Assembly: GCA_036308645.1 (NCBI GenBank)
Contig: JAXJVH010000033.1
Span: 1 to 64,000, forward strand
Source of the DNA: RUG11462 sp036308645
GTDB lineage: Bacteria > Bacillota > Clostridia > Oscillospirales > Acutalibacteraceae
Direction of reading: 5' to 3'
DNA: 64,000 nucleotides
Positions 32,096 to 40,096 of this stretch are shown here, piece by piece. Positions within the stretch are counted from its first letter, which is position 1. Each line of letters opens with the position of its first letter. A program made the position numbers and the translations under genes. The notes beneath the pieces are model-generated. The model had not been told where the DNA came from, searched no databases, and worked only from the letters and a program-made list of their open reading frames with translations.

Positions 32096-34306
32096 ATGTA
32101 TTTAAAAAGCAAAATAAATAATGAAGAAACAGAAAAGAGAATTGATGAGTTAATTCGTGAAATGACTTTGGACGAAAAAATCGGACAGTTGCATCAGGTT
32201 GCGCCTTCAGTTGTCGGAGCGTTTGATATTTCCGAAGAAGAATTGGAAAGTATGCTGCAAGCAGGCAGAATCACGCAGGAGGAATACGAATCGTCTAAAT
32301 CAGGTAAATTTTTAGACGTTAATGAAATTGCGATAAGAAAAGGTGAAATAGGTTCATTACTCGGTGTTTCCGATCCTCAAAGAATCAATCGTATGCAAAG
32401 AATTGCCGTTGAAGAATCAAGGTTACATATTCCGCTTTTAATAGGTTGCGATGTAATACACGGCTGTTATACCACGTTTCCTACACCTATTGCGGAGAGT
32501 TGCAGTTTTGACGACGAATTATTTGAGCAGACTGCGGCGGCTGCGGCAAAAGAGGCACGTGCAGTAGGAATTAACTGGACATTTGCGCCAATGTTGGATA
32601 TTTCACGTGATGCAAGATGGGGAAGAATTGCCGAGAGTATGGGGCAGGATACATTTCTTGCAGGCAACTACGCAAAACAAAAAGTTAAGGGTTTTCAGGG
32701 CGAAGATTTATCCGATAAAACAAAAATCGCCGCTTGCGCTAAACATTTTCTTGCTTACGGCGCTTGTGAGGGCGGAAAAGACTATAATACTGTGGATATG
32801 AGTCCGGCAAAACTTTTTGATGTATATTTGCCGCCGTTTGCGAAAGCGGTTGAGGCGGGCGTTGCTTCTGTAATGACCTCTTTTAACGATATAAACGGCG
32901 TTCCTATGACTGCGAACAAATGGCTTGTAAAAGACGTGCTTCATAATGAACTCGGATTTGACGGGGTAGTTGTTACTGACGCAACGGCGGTTCGTGAACT
33001 TATTGCTCACGGATATTCAAAGGATATGCGTGCGGCGGCTAAAGACGCTTTTACCGCCGGAGTTGATATTGATATGAATTCGCATGCGTATTCGGATTAT
33101 ATGAAACAAATGGTGGAAGACGGCGAGATATCGGTAACCGACATTGAAAAAGCGGTAAAAAACGTTTTAAGACTGAAATTTGCATTAGGTCTTTTTGAAA
33201 ATCCGTATGGCATTGGTGAAGAAAATTCGGCAGTTCCCTATACTACCGAGAATCTTGAACTTGCCAAAAAAGCGGCGTTACATTCGGCGGTATTGCTAAA
33301 AAACAACGGCATATTGCCTATTGACAAAGAAAAGTATAAAAATATTTCGCTTATCGGTGAGTTAGGTGATTTGGTTAGACAGAATTACGGTTGCTGGTCT
33401 TATTATGCAAAAGATGACTATACCGTAACTTTAAAATCCGCCCTCGAACAAGAGGGAGTATCTTATAACAGATGCTATGGCGTTCATGATGAATTAAATG
33501 AAGAAGAGTTCGAATCAGCCACAAAAGACGCTGATTTGATTATTGCAGTATTAGGCGAGGACTCTGATATGAGCGGCGAGGCTCATTCTTATGCCGATAT
33601 ATCCTTGCCACAGTCACAAATAAATGTTGTAAAACGCTTAAAAGAAACGGGTAAACCTTTTATCTGCGTTCTTTATAACGGCAGACCTTTGTGCATATCG
33701 GAGGTTGACGAGAGCGCAGACGCAGTTATCGAGGCATGGCAACTCGGCACAAAAATGGGCGACGCTTTGGCGGATATTATTTTCGGAAGATTTAATCCTT
33801 GCGGAAAATTAACTTCAAATTTCCCGTATAAATCGGGCGAATGTCCGTCATATTATAACCACCCAAACACAGGCAGACCTGCTCTTTCAAATGATGAACC
33901 GTGGACTTGTAAATATGATGACGGAAACATAACGCCGATTTATTCTTTTGGCTACGGTCTTTCATATACTACTTTTGAGTATTCCGATTTGAAAATTAAA
34001 AAGGATGAGAGCGATTTAAAAGTCAGCGTTACAATTACTAACAGTGGAGATTATGATGGTTATGAAGTAGCGCAGTTGTATATTTGTGATAAATTTGCGT
34101 CAAAAGTACGCCCTGTACGTGAGTTAAAAGGCTATAAAAAGTTGTATTTAAAGCAGGGCGAAAGCGAAACCGTAACCTTTACCTTGCCATTCACTCAATT
34201 AGGTTTTTATAATGACAGGCTTGAGTATGTCGTCGAAAACGGTGATTTTGATGTCTTTGTCGGCACCGATTCAAACTGTACGCTCAAAGCCCAATTTACA
34301 TTGTAA
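32096..34306 (+). CDS. GH3 beta-glucosidase, cytoplasmic
   Basis: Hydrolyses cello-oligosaccharides or related beta-glucosides to monosaccharide. The 736-residue protein lacks a signal peptide, so it acts on imported sugars. It shows EMTLDEKIGQLHQ at the N-terminus, KHFLAYGACEGGKDYN near 220, the nucleophile Asp in GFDGVVVTDATAV near 293, the acid/base region DMSGEAHSY near 491, and the C-terminal Fn3-like domain with the SFGYGLSYTTFEY motif. Length and order suit BglX-type enzymes. It follows the extracellular GH9 and GH5 genes and completes the pathway. Confidence 0.95.
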   Translation: MYLKSKINNEETEKRIDELIREMTLDEKIGQLHQVAPSVVGAFDISEEELESMLQAGRITQEEYESSKSGKFLDVNEIAIRKGEIGSLLGVSDPQRINRMQRIAVEESRLHIPLLIGCDVIHGCYTTFPTPIAESCSFDDELFEQTAAAAAKEARAVGINWTFAPMLDISRDARWGRIAESMGQDTFLAGNYAKQKVKGFQGEDLSDKTKIAACAKHFLAYGACEGGKDYNTVDMSPAKLFDVYLPPFAKAVEAGVASVMTSFNDINGVPMTANKWLVKDVLHNELGFDGVVVTDATAVRELIAHGYSKDMRAAAKDAFTAGVDIDMNSHAYSDYMKQMVEDGEISVTDIEKAVKNVLRLKFALGLFENPYGIGEENSAVPYTTENLELAKKAALHSAVLLKNNGILPIDKEKYKNISLIGELGDLVRQNYGCWSYYAKDDYTVTLKSALEQEGVSYNRCYGVHDELNEEEFESATKDADLIIAVLGEDSDMSGEAHSYADISLPQSQINVVKRLKETGKPFICVLYNGRPLCISEVDESADAVIEAWQLGTKMGDALADIIFGRFNPCGKLTSNFPYKSGECPSYYNHPNTGRPALSNDEPWTCKYDDGNITPIYSFGYGLSYTTFEYSDLKIKKDESDLKVSVTITNSGDYDGYEVAQLYICDKFASKVRPVRELKGYKKLYLKQGESETVTFTLPFTQLGFYNDRLEYVVENGDFDVFVGTDSNCTLKAQFTL

Positions 34307-34341
34307 TTCTAAAAATATACTTTTAAACAAAAATGCACTTC

Positions 34342-34378
34342 AATGCACTTCGAGAATTTATCTCGAGGTGCATTTTGC
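34342..34378 (+). terminator. terminator after the GH3 gene
   Basis: AATGCACTTCGAGA (34342-34355) pairs with TCTCGAGGTGCATT (34361-34374) with one G-T pair, followed by TTG. The sequence AATGCACTT is also directly repeated just upstream. Confidence 0.7.
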
Positions 34379-34405
34379 ATATTAAAATATTAATTGTTTT
34401 TTAGT

Positions 34406-35239
34406 TTATTCCGCAGTTGAAGTAACTTTATTTGTTGTGGTGGTTGAATTTGAGGTCGAGGTTGCGGTCGTGTTTGCAATCTGCCTGCCCTCGTGATTTA
34501 TAGTGAAATTGTTTGTCATAATGAGTTTTGAAATCGGCACGATTTTGTAACCGTCGGCAAGCAGTTTTTCCAAAATTGTCGGCAAGGCTTCGGGCGTATG
34601 CTTTGCGGCGTTGTGAAATAGGCAAATACTACCCGGCTGAACTTTTGAAAGCACCCTTTCACAGATTTTATCCGCTGTGTAATCTTTCCAATCAAGCGAG
34701 TCAACATCCCATTGAATACAGTACATATTAAGCGCTGAAAGGGCGTCGATAAGATTGTTGTCGTAATCGCCGTAAGGCGCTCTGAACAGAGTAGGGCGCC
34801 GGCCTGTAATTTTCTCAATTTTATCATTGCAGGCGTTGATTTCTTCCGTCATTTTTTCAATCGAAAGTTGAGGCATGTGGGGGTGCGTGTCGGAATGGTT
34901 CATAATTTCGTGGCCTGCGTCGGCAAGTGCTTTGACTGATTCGGGGTATTTGTCAACCCATTCGCCGACTACAAAAAACGTTACTTTAACGTTGTACTTT
35001 TTAAAAATTTCAATAAGATGCTCGGTATCTTCATTACCCCATGCGGCGTCGAATGATAATGAAACAATCTTTTCTTGTTTGTCGGTGCAGTAAATCGGCA
35101 GTTTTTTGTCGGTAGCGGTTGCTGTCAGCGTTTTATCCCGGCCTGCCGCTGTAAATATGCCGAAAACCAATGCCGCAACAACTGCAACCGCACATATACA
35201 TAATTTTTTGCTTATAATTATATATCGGAATTTTTTCAT
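34406..35239 (-). CDS. polysaccharide deacetylase (CE4, PdaB-like)
   Basis: NodB-homology enzyme that removes acetyl groups from cell-wall glycan. Start chosen at ATG 35239 (277 aa), 8 nt after GAAAGGG; the in-frame GTG at 35248 touches the ribosome site. A single N-terminal membrane/signal segment (about 10-30) places it outside. The catalytic domain shows SLSFDAAWGNEDT (the PdaB-type variant of the TFDDG motif), zinc ligands in HSDTHPHM, RAPYGDYD, and DVDSLDW. The FDAAWG form is typical of clostridial sporulation or wall deacetylases. A Ser/Thr/Asn tail follows. It is transcribed alone. Confidence 0.88.
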   Translation of the reverse strand: MKKFRYIIISKKLCICAVAVVAALVFGIFTAAGRDKTLTATATDKKLPIYCTDKQEKIVSLSFDAAWGNEDTEHLIEIFKKYNVKVTFFVVGEWVDKYPESVKALADAGHEIMNHSDTHPHMPQLSIEKMTEEINACNDKIEKITGRRPTLFRAPYGDYDNNLIDALSALNMYCIQWDVDSLDWKDYTADKICERVLSKVQPGSICLFHNAAKHTPEALPTILEKLLADGYKIVPISKLIMTNNFTINHEGRQIANTTATSTSNSTTTTNKVTSTAE

Positions 35240-35391
35240 AAATCTCACCCTTTCGTTAATAAAATGTATTCATAAGTATTAGTCCACAATGCCAAAAAGT
35301 TAGGTTAATTATAAATTTTTCTAAAAATTAATATTAATGTTTTGCCAAATCGCTTTAAAAACTTGAATAAAAAATTATTGATTGTATAATC

Positions 35392-35430
35392 AAAAACCGA
35401 CCTGAATCATTTTAATTCAGGTCGGTTTTT
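35392..35430 (-). terminator. terminator of the tryptophan transporter operon
   Basis: AAAAACCGACCTGAAT (35392-35407) pairs perfectly with ATTCAGGTCGGTTTTT (35415-35430), giving a T5 tail in either direction. It lies 22 bp after the ATPase stop codon. Confidence 0.9.
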
Positions 35431-35452
35431 AGTGTTGTTTAGTATATTTTTT

Positions 35453-36226
35453 TCAGTTGCCGCATTCAATACTGATTTCGTTGAATACTTTGAGGATATC
35501 GTCAATAGAAGTAGCCTGTTTTTCGGCTTCGTTTTTATCCATAATAATTTTACCTTTATCCATCATTAAAAGACGGTTGCCGTATTCAACTGCAAATCGC
35601 AAGTTGTGGGTTACCATTATTGCAGTCAAATTCTTTTCCTTTACCACCTTATCGGTAAGTTCCATAATAATTTCGGCGGTTTTCGGGTCAAGCGCCGCAG
35701 TATGTTCATCAAGAATGAGAAAATCTATCGGAGTAAGCGTTGCCATAATAAGCGAAACCGCCTGACGCTGTCCGCCCGAAAGCGAGCCTACTTTAATATT
35801 CATTTTATCCTCAAGTCCAAGACCTAAAGTAACAAGTTGTTCTTTGTAATAATCTTCTCTTTTCTTGTTCACTCCGAACGAAAGACCGAAAGGCTTGCCC
35901 TTATTATCCGCAAGCGACATATTCTCGAGAATAGTCATATTAGGGCAGTTGCCCATAGCGGGATTTTGATAAACTCTGCCGATTTTACGGTAACGGAGGT
36001 ATTCAGGCAGTTTTGCAATGCTTTTACCGTCGATAATAACATCGCCGCTTTGAATGGGAATACTTCCGCATATAATGTTTAAAAGCGAGGTTTTGCCGCT
36101 TCCGTTTGAGCCTACTATTGAAATATATTCTTTATCCTTAACGGTTAGATTGAAATTGTCAAAAAGGCACATTTCGGTAACGGTACCGGGATTATAAATT
36201 TTAGAAACATTTTTAAGTTCTATCAT
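35453..36226 (-). CDS. ABC transporter ATPase, TrpZ-like
   Basis: ATPase of the three-part importer encoded here (257 aa from ATG 36226). The start is chosen because GGAGGG lies 9 nt upstream and the ATG overlaps the permease stop as ATGA. Walker A is VGSNGSGKTS near residues 38-47, the signature SLSGGQRQAVSLIMA near 147, Walker B DFLILDEHTAALDP and the switch His in MVTHNLRFAVEYG. It belongs to the COG1101-type ATPases that pair with COG4120 permeases and COG2984 binding proteins. The upstream tryptophan T-box suggests tryptophan as substrate. Confidence 0.85.
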   Translation of the reverse strand: MIELKNVSKIYNPGTVTEMCLFDNFNLTVKDKEYISIVGSNGSGKTSLLNIICGSIPIQSGDVIIDGKSIAKLPEYLRYRKIGRVYQNPAMGNCPNMTILENMSLADNKGKPFGLSFGVNKKREDYYKEQLVTLGLGLEDKMNIKVGSLSGGQRQAVSLIMATLTPIDFLILDEHTAALDPKTAEIIMELTDKVVKEKNLTAIMVTHNLRFAVEYGNRLLMMDKGKIIMDKNEAEKQATSIDDILKVFNEISIECGN

Positions 36227-37161
36227 TTTTTGTTTCCCTCCCATTTCGCCTTTGTAAGTCCTGTTACCTTTTCATTGAAAATAAGAATTAATGCAAAAAG
36301 CGTTGCATTAAGAAGTTTAAGGTAAATGCCGTTTGTATCAACAAGCACGAGATAGTTTAAGCATAAAGAGTAAATAATTGCGCCGAAAATTACTGCGGTT
36401 GAGTCTTTTACAATGCGTATTTTTGAAAATACCGCAAGACCTATAATAACCGAGGCGAGCGCAAGTACAACTTTACCGCTGCCGCAGGTGTTGTCGTACT
36501 GCATATAAAGGTGGGAATACAACGCGCCCGAAACCGATACAAAACCGTTTGCAAGCGCAAGACCTAAAATTTTATAATTGCCTACATCTTTTCCGAGAGC
36601 GACTACCAAGTTTTCATTATCGCCGGTCGCTTTTATCATATAGCCGAGTTTTGTTTTTAAGAACAAATCAATAATTATTTTAGCAACAATAACGATTACT
36701 GCGAGGATTGCCAATATCACATAGTCCCTTATGTCGCTGTCGAGTCCCGAAAGCGTCTCGCCGCCGAAGATTCCTGTTAAATTTTCGCTGCGGTATGAGA
36801 AAATTGTTGTAGTTTGACCTGTTTTTGTAAGCAACATTGTAAGCGCAAGTGTAACCGAAAGCAGGGCAGTCATTACAATAATTCCTGCAAGCAGTTTTGA
36901 AATTTTGAATTTTACGTGTAAAACGCCTGTAATTGTTCCTGCGATAAATCCCGAAAAGAAGGTTAGTATCGTTGCTAAAATCGGGTTTAATCCGAGTTTT
37001 AGCATCAATATTGTGCATACAACTCCGCCGAGCGGAAATGTGCCGTCAACCGACAAATCGGGAAAATCGAGTATGGAGTACGATATATATACTCCGAGCG
37101 CTAATACTGCAAAGGCGAGTCCCATTTGCAGACCGTCTATGGTTGTGGAAAAGAAAAGCAT
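36223..37161 (-). CDS. ABC transporter permease, TrpY-like
   Basis: A 312-residue membrane protein with about 8-9 hydrophobic segments, starting MLFFSTTIDGLQMGLAFAVL and containing DFPDLSVDGTFPLGGVV near 35-50, a signature of the COG4120 permease family. The ATPase-contact loop TKLGYMIKATGDNENLVVALG is near 190-210 (given here as family pattern). It has a 4 bp overlap with the ATPase gene and lies 46 bp downstream of the binding-protein gene. Confidence 0.85.
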   Translation of the reverse strand: MLFFSTTIDGLQMGLAFAVLALGVYISYSILDFPDLSVDGTFPLGGVVCTILMLKLGLNPILATILTFFSGFIAGTITGVLHVKFKISKLLAGIIVMTALLSVTLALTMLLTKTGQTTTIFSYRSENLTGIFGGETLSGLDSDIRDYVILAILAVIVIVAKIIIDLFLKTKLGYMIKATGDNENLVVALGKDVGNYKILGLALANGFVSVSGALYSHLYMQYDNTCGSGKVVLALASVIIGLAVFSKIRIVKDSTAVIFGAIIYSLCLNYLVLVDTNGIYLKLLNATLFALILIFNEKVTGLTKAKWEGNKK

Positions 37162-37176
37162 AAAAATTTAGTCCTT

Positions 37177-37216
37177 TTTAAAATTAATTGTTCTGCTTTA
37201 AAATTAATTATTCTGC
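37177..37216 (-). repeat. 20 bp perfect-spaced tandem duplication at the TrpX gene end
   Basis: TTTAAAATTAATTGTTCTGC (37177-37196) and the same with one change (37197-37216) lie head to tail. The second copy contains the last two codons and the stop of the binding-protein gene; the first is its untranslated duplicate. Confidence 0.85.
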
Positions 37217-38194
37217 AACGTCGCTTGCAACAATATCGGAAGGAACTTCAAGTCCCAAAGTTTTGCAAACAGCGCTGTTGTAATAGTTTTCAGGATTGGT
37301 AATAGCCTTAACAGGGATATCGTCCGCTTTTTTCTCGCCTTTAAGAATTTGAGCGGCGGCTTCGCCTGAAAGTTTGCCTACGTTTACATATTCAATAGAA
37401 GCGCTTGCTACGCAACCTACCTTAACCTGCTCGATTTCAGAACCGAAAACAGGGATTTTTTTCTCGTTTGTAATAGGTAAAATGTTTGTTTCAAGTTTAC
37501 CTACGATTGTGTTGTCAAGCAAGTTTACAAAGCAGTCGGCGCCGCGTTCGATAAGTTCGGTTGTTTTTGCGTCGATAGTAGTAATGTCCGAAACTGCCGA
37601 ATCGAGAATCTCCATACCTTCGTATTTTTCAGCCGATTTTTTAATGTTTTCAACCTGAATAGGCGAAGAAGATTCTTCGGTTGAGTAAAGAACGCCGATT
37701 TTAAGGTCGTCTTTGCCCATAAATCCTGTTACAACTTCAAGTTGTTTATCAAAATTAGGAATATCCGAAGCGCCTGTAATATTGGTGTAGTTTTGCATAA
37801 CAGTAGGATCTGTGATTGCGCAGAAAACAACAGGAATATCTTTGTCAGCGGCGGCGTTTGCGGCGGCTACTGCCGACGGAGTAGCGATTGCAATGATAAC
37901 GTCGGCTTTTTTGTTAACAAGAGTGTTAGCCTGTGTTTGCGAAACGCTTGCGTCGAAGTTTGAGTTTAAAAGTTCAATGTCGCTATTTTCAGAATTAAAT
38001 CCGTTTTCTTCAAGTCCTTTTACAATGCCGTCGTAGCAATTGTTAAGCGAAGCGTGAGAGCCGAACTGGATAATGCCGATTGTTTTTTTAGAGTTGTTAG
38101 CGCTGTCCGCAGTGTCTGTAGAGTCGCTGTTTCCGCAGGAAACAAGACCGAATGCAAGTACCAATGTTAAAATAAGCGTTAAAAATCTTTTCAT
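37208..38194 (-). CDS. ABC transporter substrate-binding lipoprotein, TrpX-like
   Basis: Binding protein (328 aa) of the COG2984/ABC_sub_bind family. The signal peptide ends in the lipobox GLVSC near residue 20, followed by an Asn/Ser/Asp linker. Family marks are IGIIQFGSHASLNNCYDGI near 40, ANTLVNKKADVIIAIATPSA near 115 and IPVVFCAITDP near 143. Related TrpXYZ systems in Firmicutes are linked to tryptophan T-boxes. Here a T-box with a TGG specifier lies upstream (38583-38878), so a tryptophan importer is well supported. The gene begins about 390 nt after the T-box terminator because of an inserted element. Confidence 0.87.
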   Translation of the reverse strand: MKRFLTLILTLVLAFGLVSCGNSDSTDTADSANNSKKTIGIIQFGSHASLNNCYDGIVKGLEENGFNSENSDIELLNSNFDASVSQTQANTLVNKKADVIIAIATPSAVAAANAAADKDIPVVFCAITDPTVMQNYTNITGASDIPNFDKQLEVVTGFMGKDDLKIGVLYSTEESSSPIQVENIKKSAEKYEGMEILDSAVSDITTIDAKTTELIERGADCFVNLLDNTIVGKLETNILPITNEKKIPVFGSEIEQVKVGCVASASIEYVNVGKLSGEAAAQILKGEKKADDIPVKAITNPENYYNSAVCKTLGLEVPSDIVASDVAE

Positions 38195-38374
38195 AATAAA
38201 AATCTCCTTTGAACTATGTTTTATTGTTTTTATATTTTTAATTATTGTGATTTAGCGATTGTTTTTTGTAAATGTAAATATTAAAATGAAAGTCGCCATC
38301 GTTTTGTTAAAAGTTTCATTAAAAAATTCCCCTTTATAAAAATTTGATATTTGTTTTATAAATTTATTTTATAA

Positions 38375-38573
38375 AGTTCTATTCTCATGTTGTGGTTTCA
38401 GCACTTATCGCCTCCCTCTGACGAGGGAGGTGGCACGGCTTTTGCCGTGTCGGAGGGAGAGAAAGAATATAGATAGATATATACTTTGGTTTTTCTCTCC
38501 CTCAGTCTCGCTTCGCTCGACAGCTCCCTCGTCAGAGGGAGCCAATCTACACCCCAACTTTTGCAAAAGAACC
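38375..38573 (+). mobile_element. MITE-like element, copy E (199 bp) between T-box and trpX
   Basis: AGTTCTATTCTCATG (first G changed to A) to CTTTTGCAAAAGAACC, with a perfect 8 bp target duplication TTTTATAA (38367-38374 and 38574-38581). The interior has the two CTCCCTC palindromes and the GGCACGGCTTTTGCCGTG hairpin. On the minus strand it lies 9-10 nt after the T-box terminator and 180 bp before trpX. The remaining 38195-38366 holds nothing recognisable. Confidence 0.9.
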
Positions 38574-38582
38574 TTTTATAAA

Positions 38583-38878
38583 ACAAAAAGTCCTGTCCCT
38601 TGAATTTTCAAGGGACAGGACTGAAAATCAAAATTCCTGCGGTACCACCCAAGTTGACACTTTTTTAAAGTATCCGCCTTAACTCTTGTACTAATATACA
38701 AGTGAGCATTGATAACGGGCGCTCGTTTCCCGATGACTGCTACTCGGCTACGTAGCCTTTCGGTCATCCTCAGAAGTCCATTCATTTAAAATCCGACTGC
38801 CGTTTTACACCACCCAACGACTCTCTTAAAATCGGTAAGATAAATTACTTACTCTTCTTCAACGGTTTAATCTATATA
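38583..38878 (-). ncRNA. T-box riboswitch, tryptophan-specific
   Basis: Minus-strand leader that senses uncharged tRNA(Trp) and lets transcription continue into the transporter genes. The T-box antiterminator core GGGTGGTACCGC is at 38650-38639. The specifier loop reads TGAATGGACTT, putting the TGG (Trp) codon at 38780-38778. A stem I body with GATGACCGAAAGGCTACGTAG follows. The terminator is AGTCCTGTCCC...GGGACAGGACT (38622-38589, up to 16 bp) followed by TTTTTGTTT. A perfect promoter lies just upstream. Although trpS lies immediately upstream, the RNA reads away from it, toward trpXYZ. Confidence 0.93.
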
Positions 38879-38883
38879 TACGC

Positions 38884-38912
38884 ATTATATGAAATTAATT
38901 TCAATTTGTCAA
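38884..38912 (-). promoter_or_regulatory. sigma-A promoter of the T-box/trpXYZ transcript
   Basis: Minus-strand TTGACA (38912-38907), 17 bp, TATAAT (38889-38884): a consensus promoter directly before the T-box leader. Confidence 0.92.
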
Positions 38913-39015
38913 GCGTTTTTTGAAAAATATTTTATTTTTTTGCAAGATTCAAGTGTTTCGTATTTCTATACCGCAACGGCAATCAAGCAATTTGCTCGCT
39001 ATTGTTATGCTGATT

Positions 39016-40023
39016 TTACTTTACAAATCCTACTTTTCTTTTTACTTTTGACAAAGTTTTTCTTGCCAAATATGACGCTTGTTCTGCGCCCTCTTTATAC
39101 ATAGCCTCAAGTTGCGCTTTATCGCTCATAAGTTCGTCAAAACGCTCTCTTACAGGACGAAGTTCTTCGACAACCGCTTCGCCTACCGCCGTTTTGAAAT
39201 CGCCGTAGCCTTTGCCGTCAAAATCCTTTTCAATCTGTTCAAAGGAAAGTCCCGTAACCGCAGAGTAAATAGTCATAAGGTTGTTAATACCTGCTTTTTC
39301 TACCGTATCTCCAAAGTAAACACGCGCTTCGGAATCGGTTACAGCACGTTTGAATTTACGCATAATCGTATCCGGATCATCAAGAATTTTAACATAAGCG
39401 TTTTCATTTGAGTCGGATTTTCCCATTTTTTCGGTCGGATTTTGCAAACTCATAATTTTAGCGCCGACTTTCGGAATAATCGGTTCGGGAACTTTAAAGG
39501 TTTCACCGTAAATGCCGTTAAATCTGTTGGCTACGGTACGGCAAAGTTCAACGTGCTGTTTCTGGTCAACACCTACCGGCACAACGTCCGCCTGATACAA
39601 AAGAATATCGGCATTCATAAGCGACGGATATGAGAAAAGGCCTAAATTAACATTATCGGGCGCTTTTTTTGATTTGTCTTTAAATTGAGTCATTCTCTGC
39701 ATTTCGCCGTACATAGAGTAGCAAGAAAGAATCCACGATAATTCTGCGTGTGCAGGTACGGTCGACTGAATAAACATAAGGCTTTTATTCGGGTCAAGAC
39801 CGATTGCGTTTAAAATACCGTAAGCGGTTAAAGTCTGCAGACGAAGCGCTTTCGGCTCAAGTCTTATTGTAATTGCGTGTAAATCCGCAACTGCGAAAAT
39901 CGAGTTGTATTCGTCCTGCAAAGCAACCCAGTTACGAAGTGCGCCGAGATAGTTGCCCAAGGTAAAATGGCCGGTCGGCTTTATCATACTAAGCATTGTT
40001 TTTTTATCTTGTGAAAATTCCAT
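39016..40023 (-). CDS. trpS: tryptophanyl-tRNA synthetase
   Basis: Class I synthetase that charges tRNA(Trp). The 335 aa length is normal. The HIGH-equivalent is in KPTGHFTLGNYLGALRNW near residues 15-32, the KMSKS-equivalent is EKMGKSD near 198-204, and DVVPVGVDQKQHVEL is the family signature near 145. It is single; its upstream gap to the aminotransferase is short and carries no T-box, so only the downstream transporter is T-box controlled. Confidence 0.97.
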   Translation of the reverse strand: MEFSQDKKTMLSMIKPTGHFTLGNYLGALRNWVALQDEYNSIFAVADLHAITIRLEPKALRLQTLTAYGILNAIGLDPNKSLMFIQSTVPAHAELSWILSCYSMYGEMQRMTQFKDKSKKAPDNVNLGLFSYPSLMNADILLYQADVVPVGVDQKQHVELCRTVANRFNGIYGETFKVPEPIIPKVGAKIMSLQNPTEKMGKSDSNENAYVKILDDPDTIMRKFKRAVTDSEARVYFGDTVEKAGINNLMTIYSAVTGLSFEQIEKDFDGKGYGDFKTAVGEAVVEELRPVRERFDELMSDKAQLEAMYKEGAEQASYLARKTLSKVKRKVGFVK

Positions 40024-40096
40024 TTTATATTTCTCCTTAGTTCCGATTATTTGTGGTAAGACGCTTTAGCAGAGGTGACTTTTTTTAGATTAAAAG

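Noticed and set aside
38398..38586. Open frames across element copy E and similar frames across copies B, D and F
   Set aside because: They read through repeated non-coding elements and palindromes, have no ribosome site, and change or end in other copies.
40024..40096. T-box for trpS
   Set aside because: Only 73 bp before trpS, with no T-box core or specifier; the T-box found lies downstream and points away from trpS.
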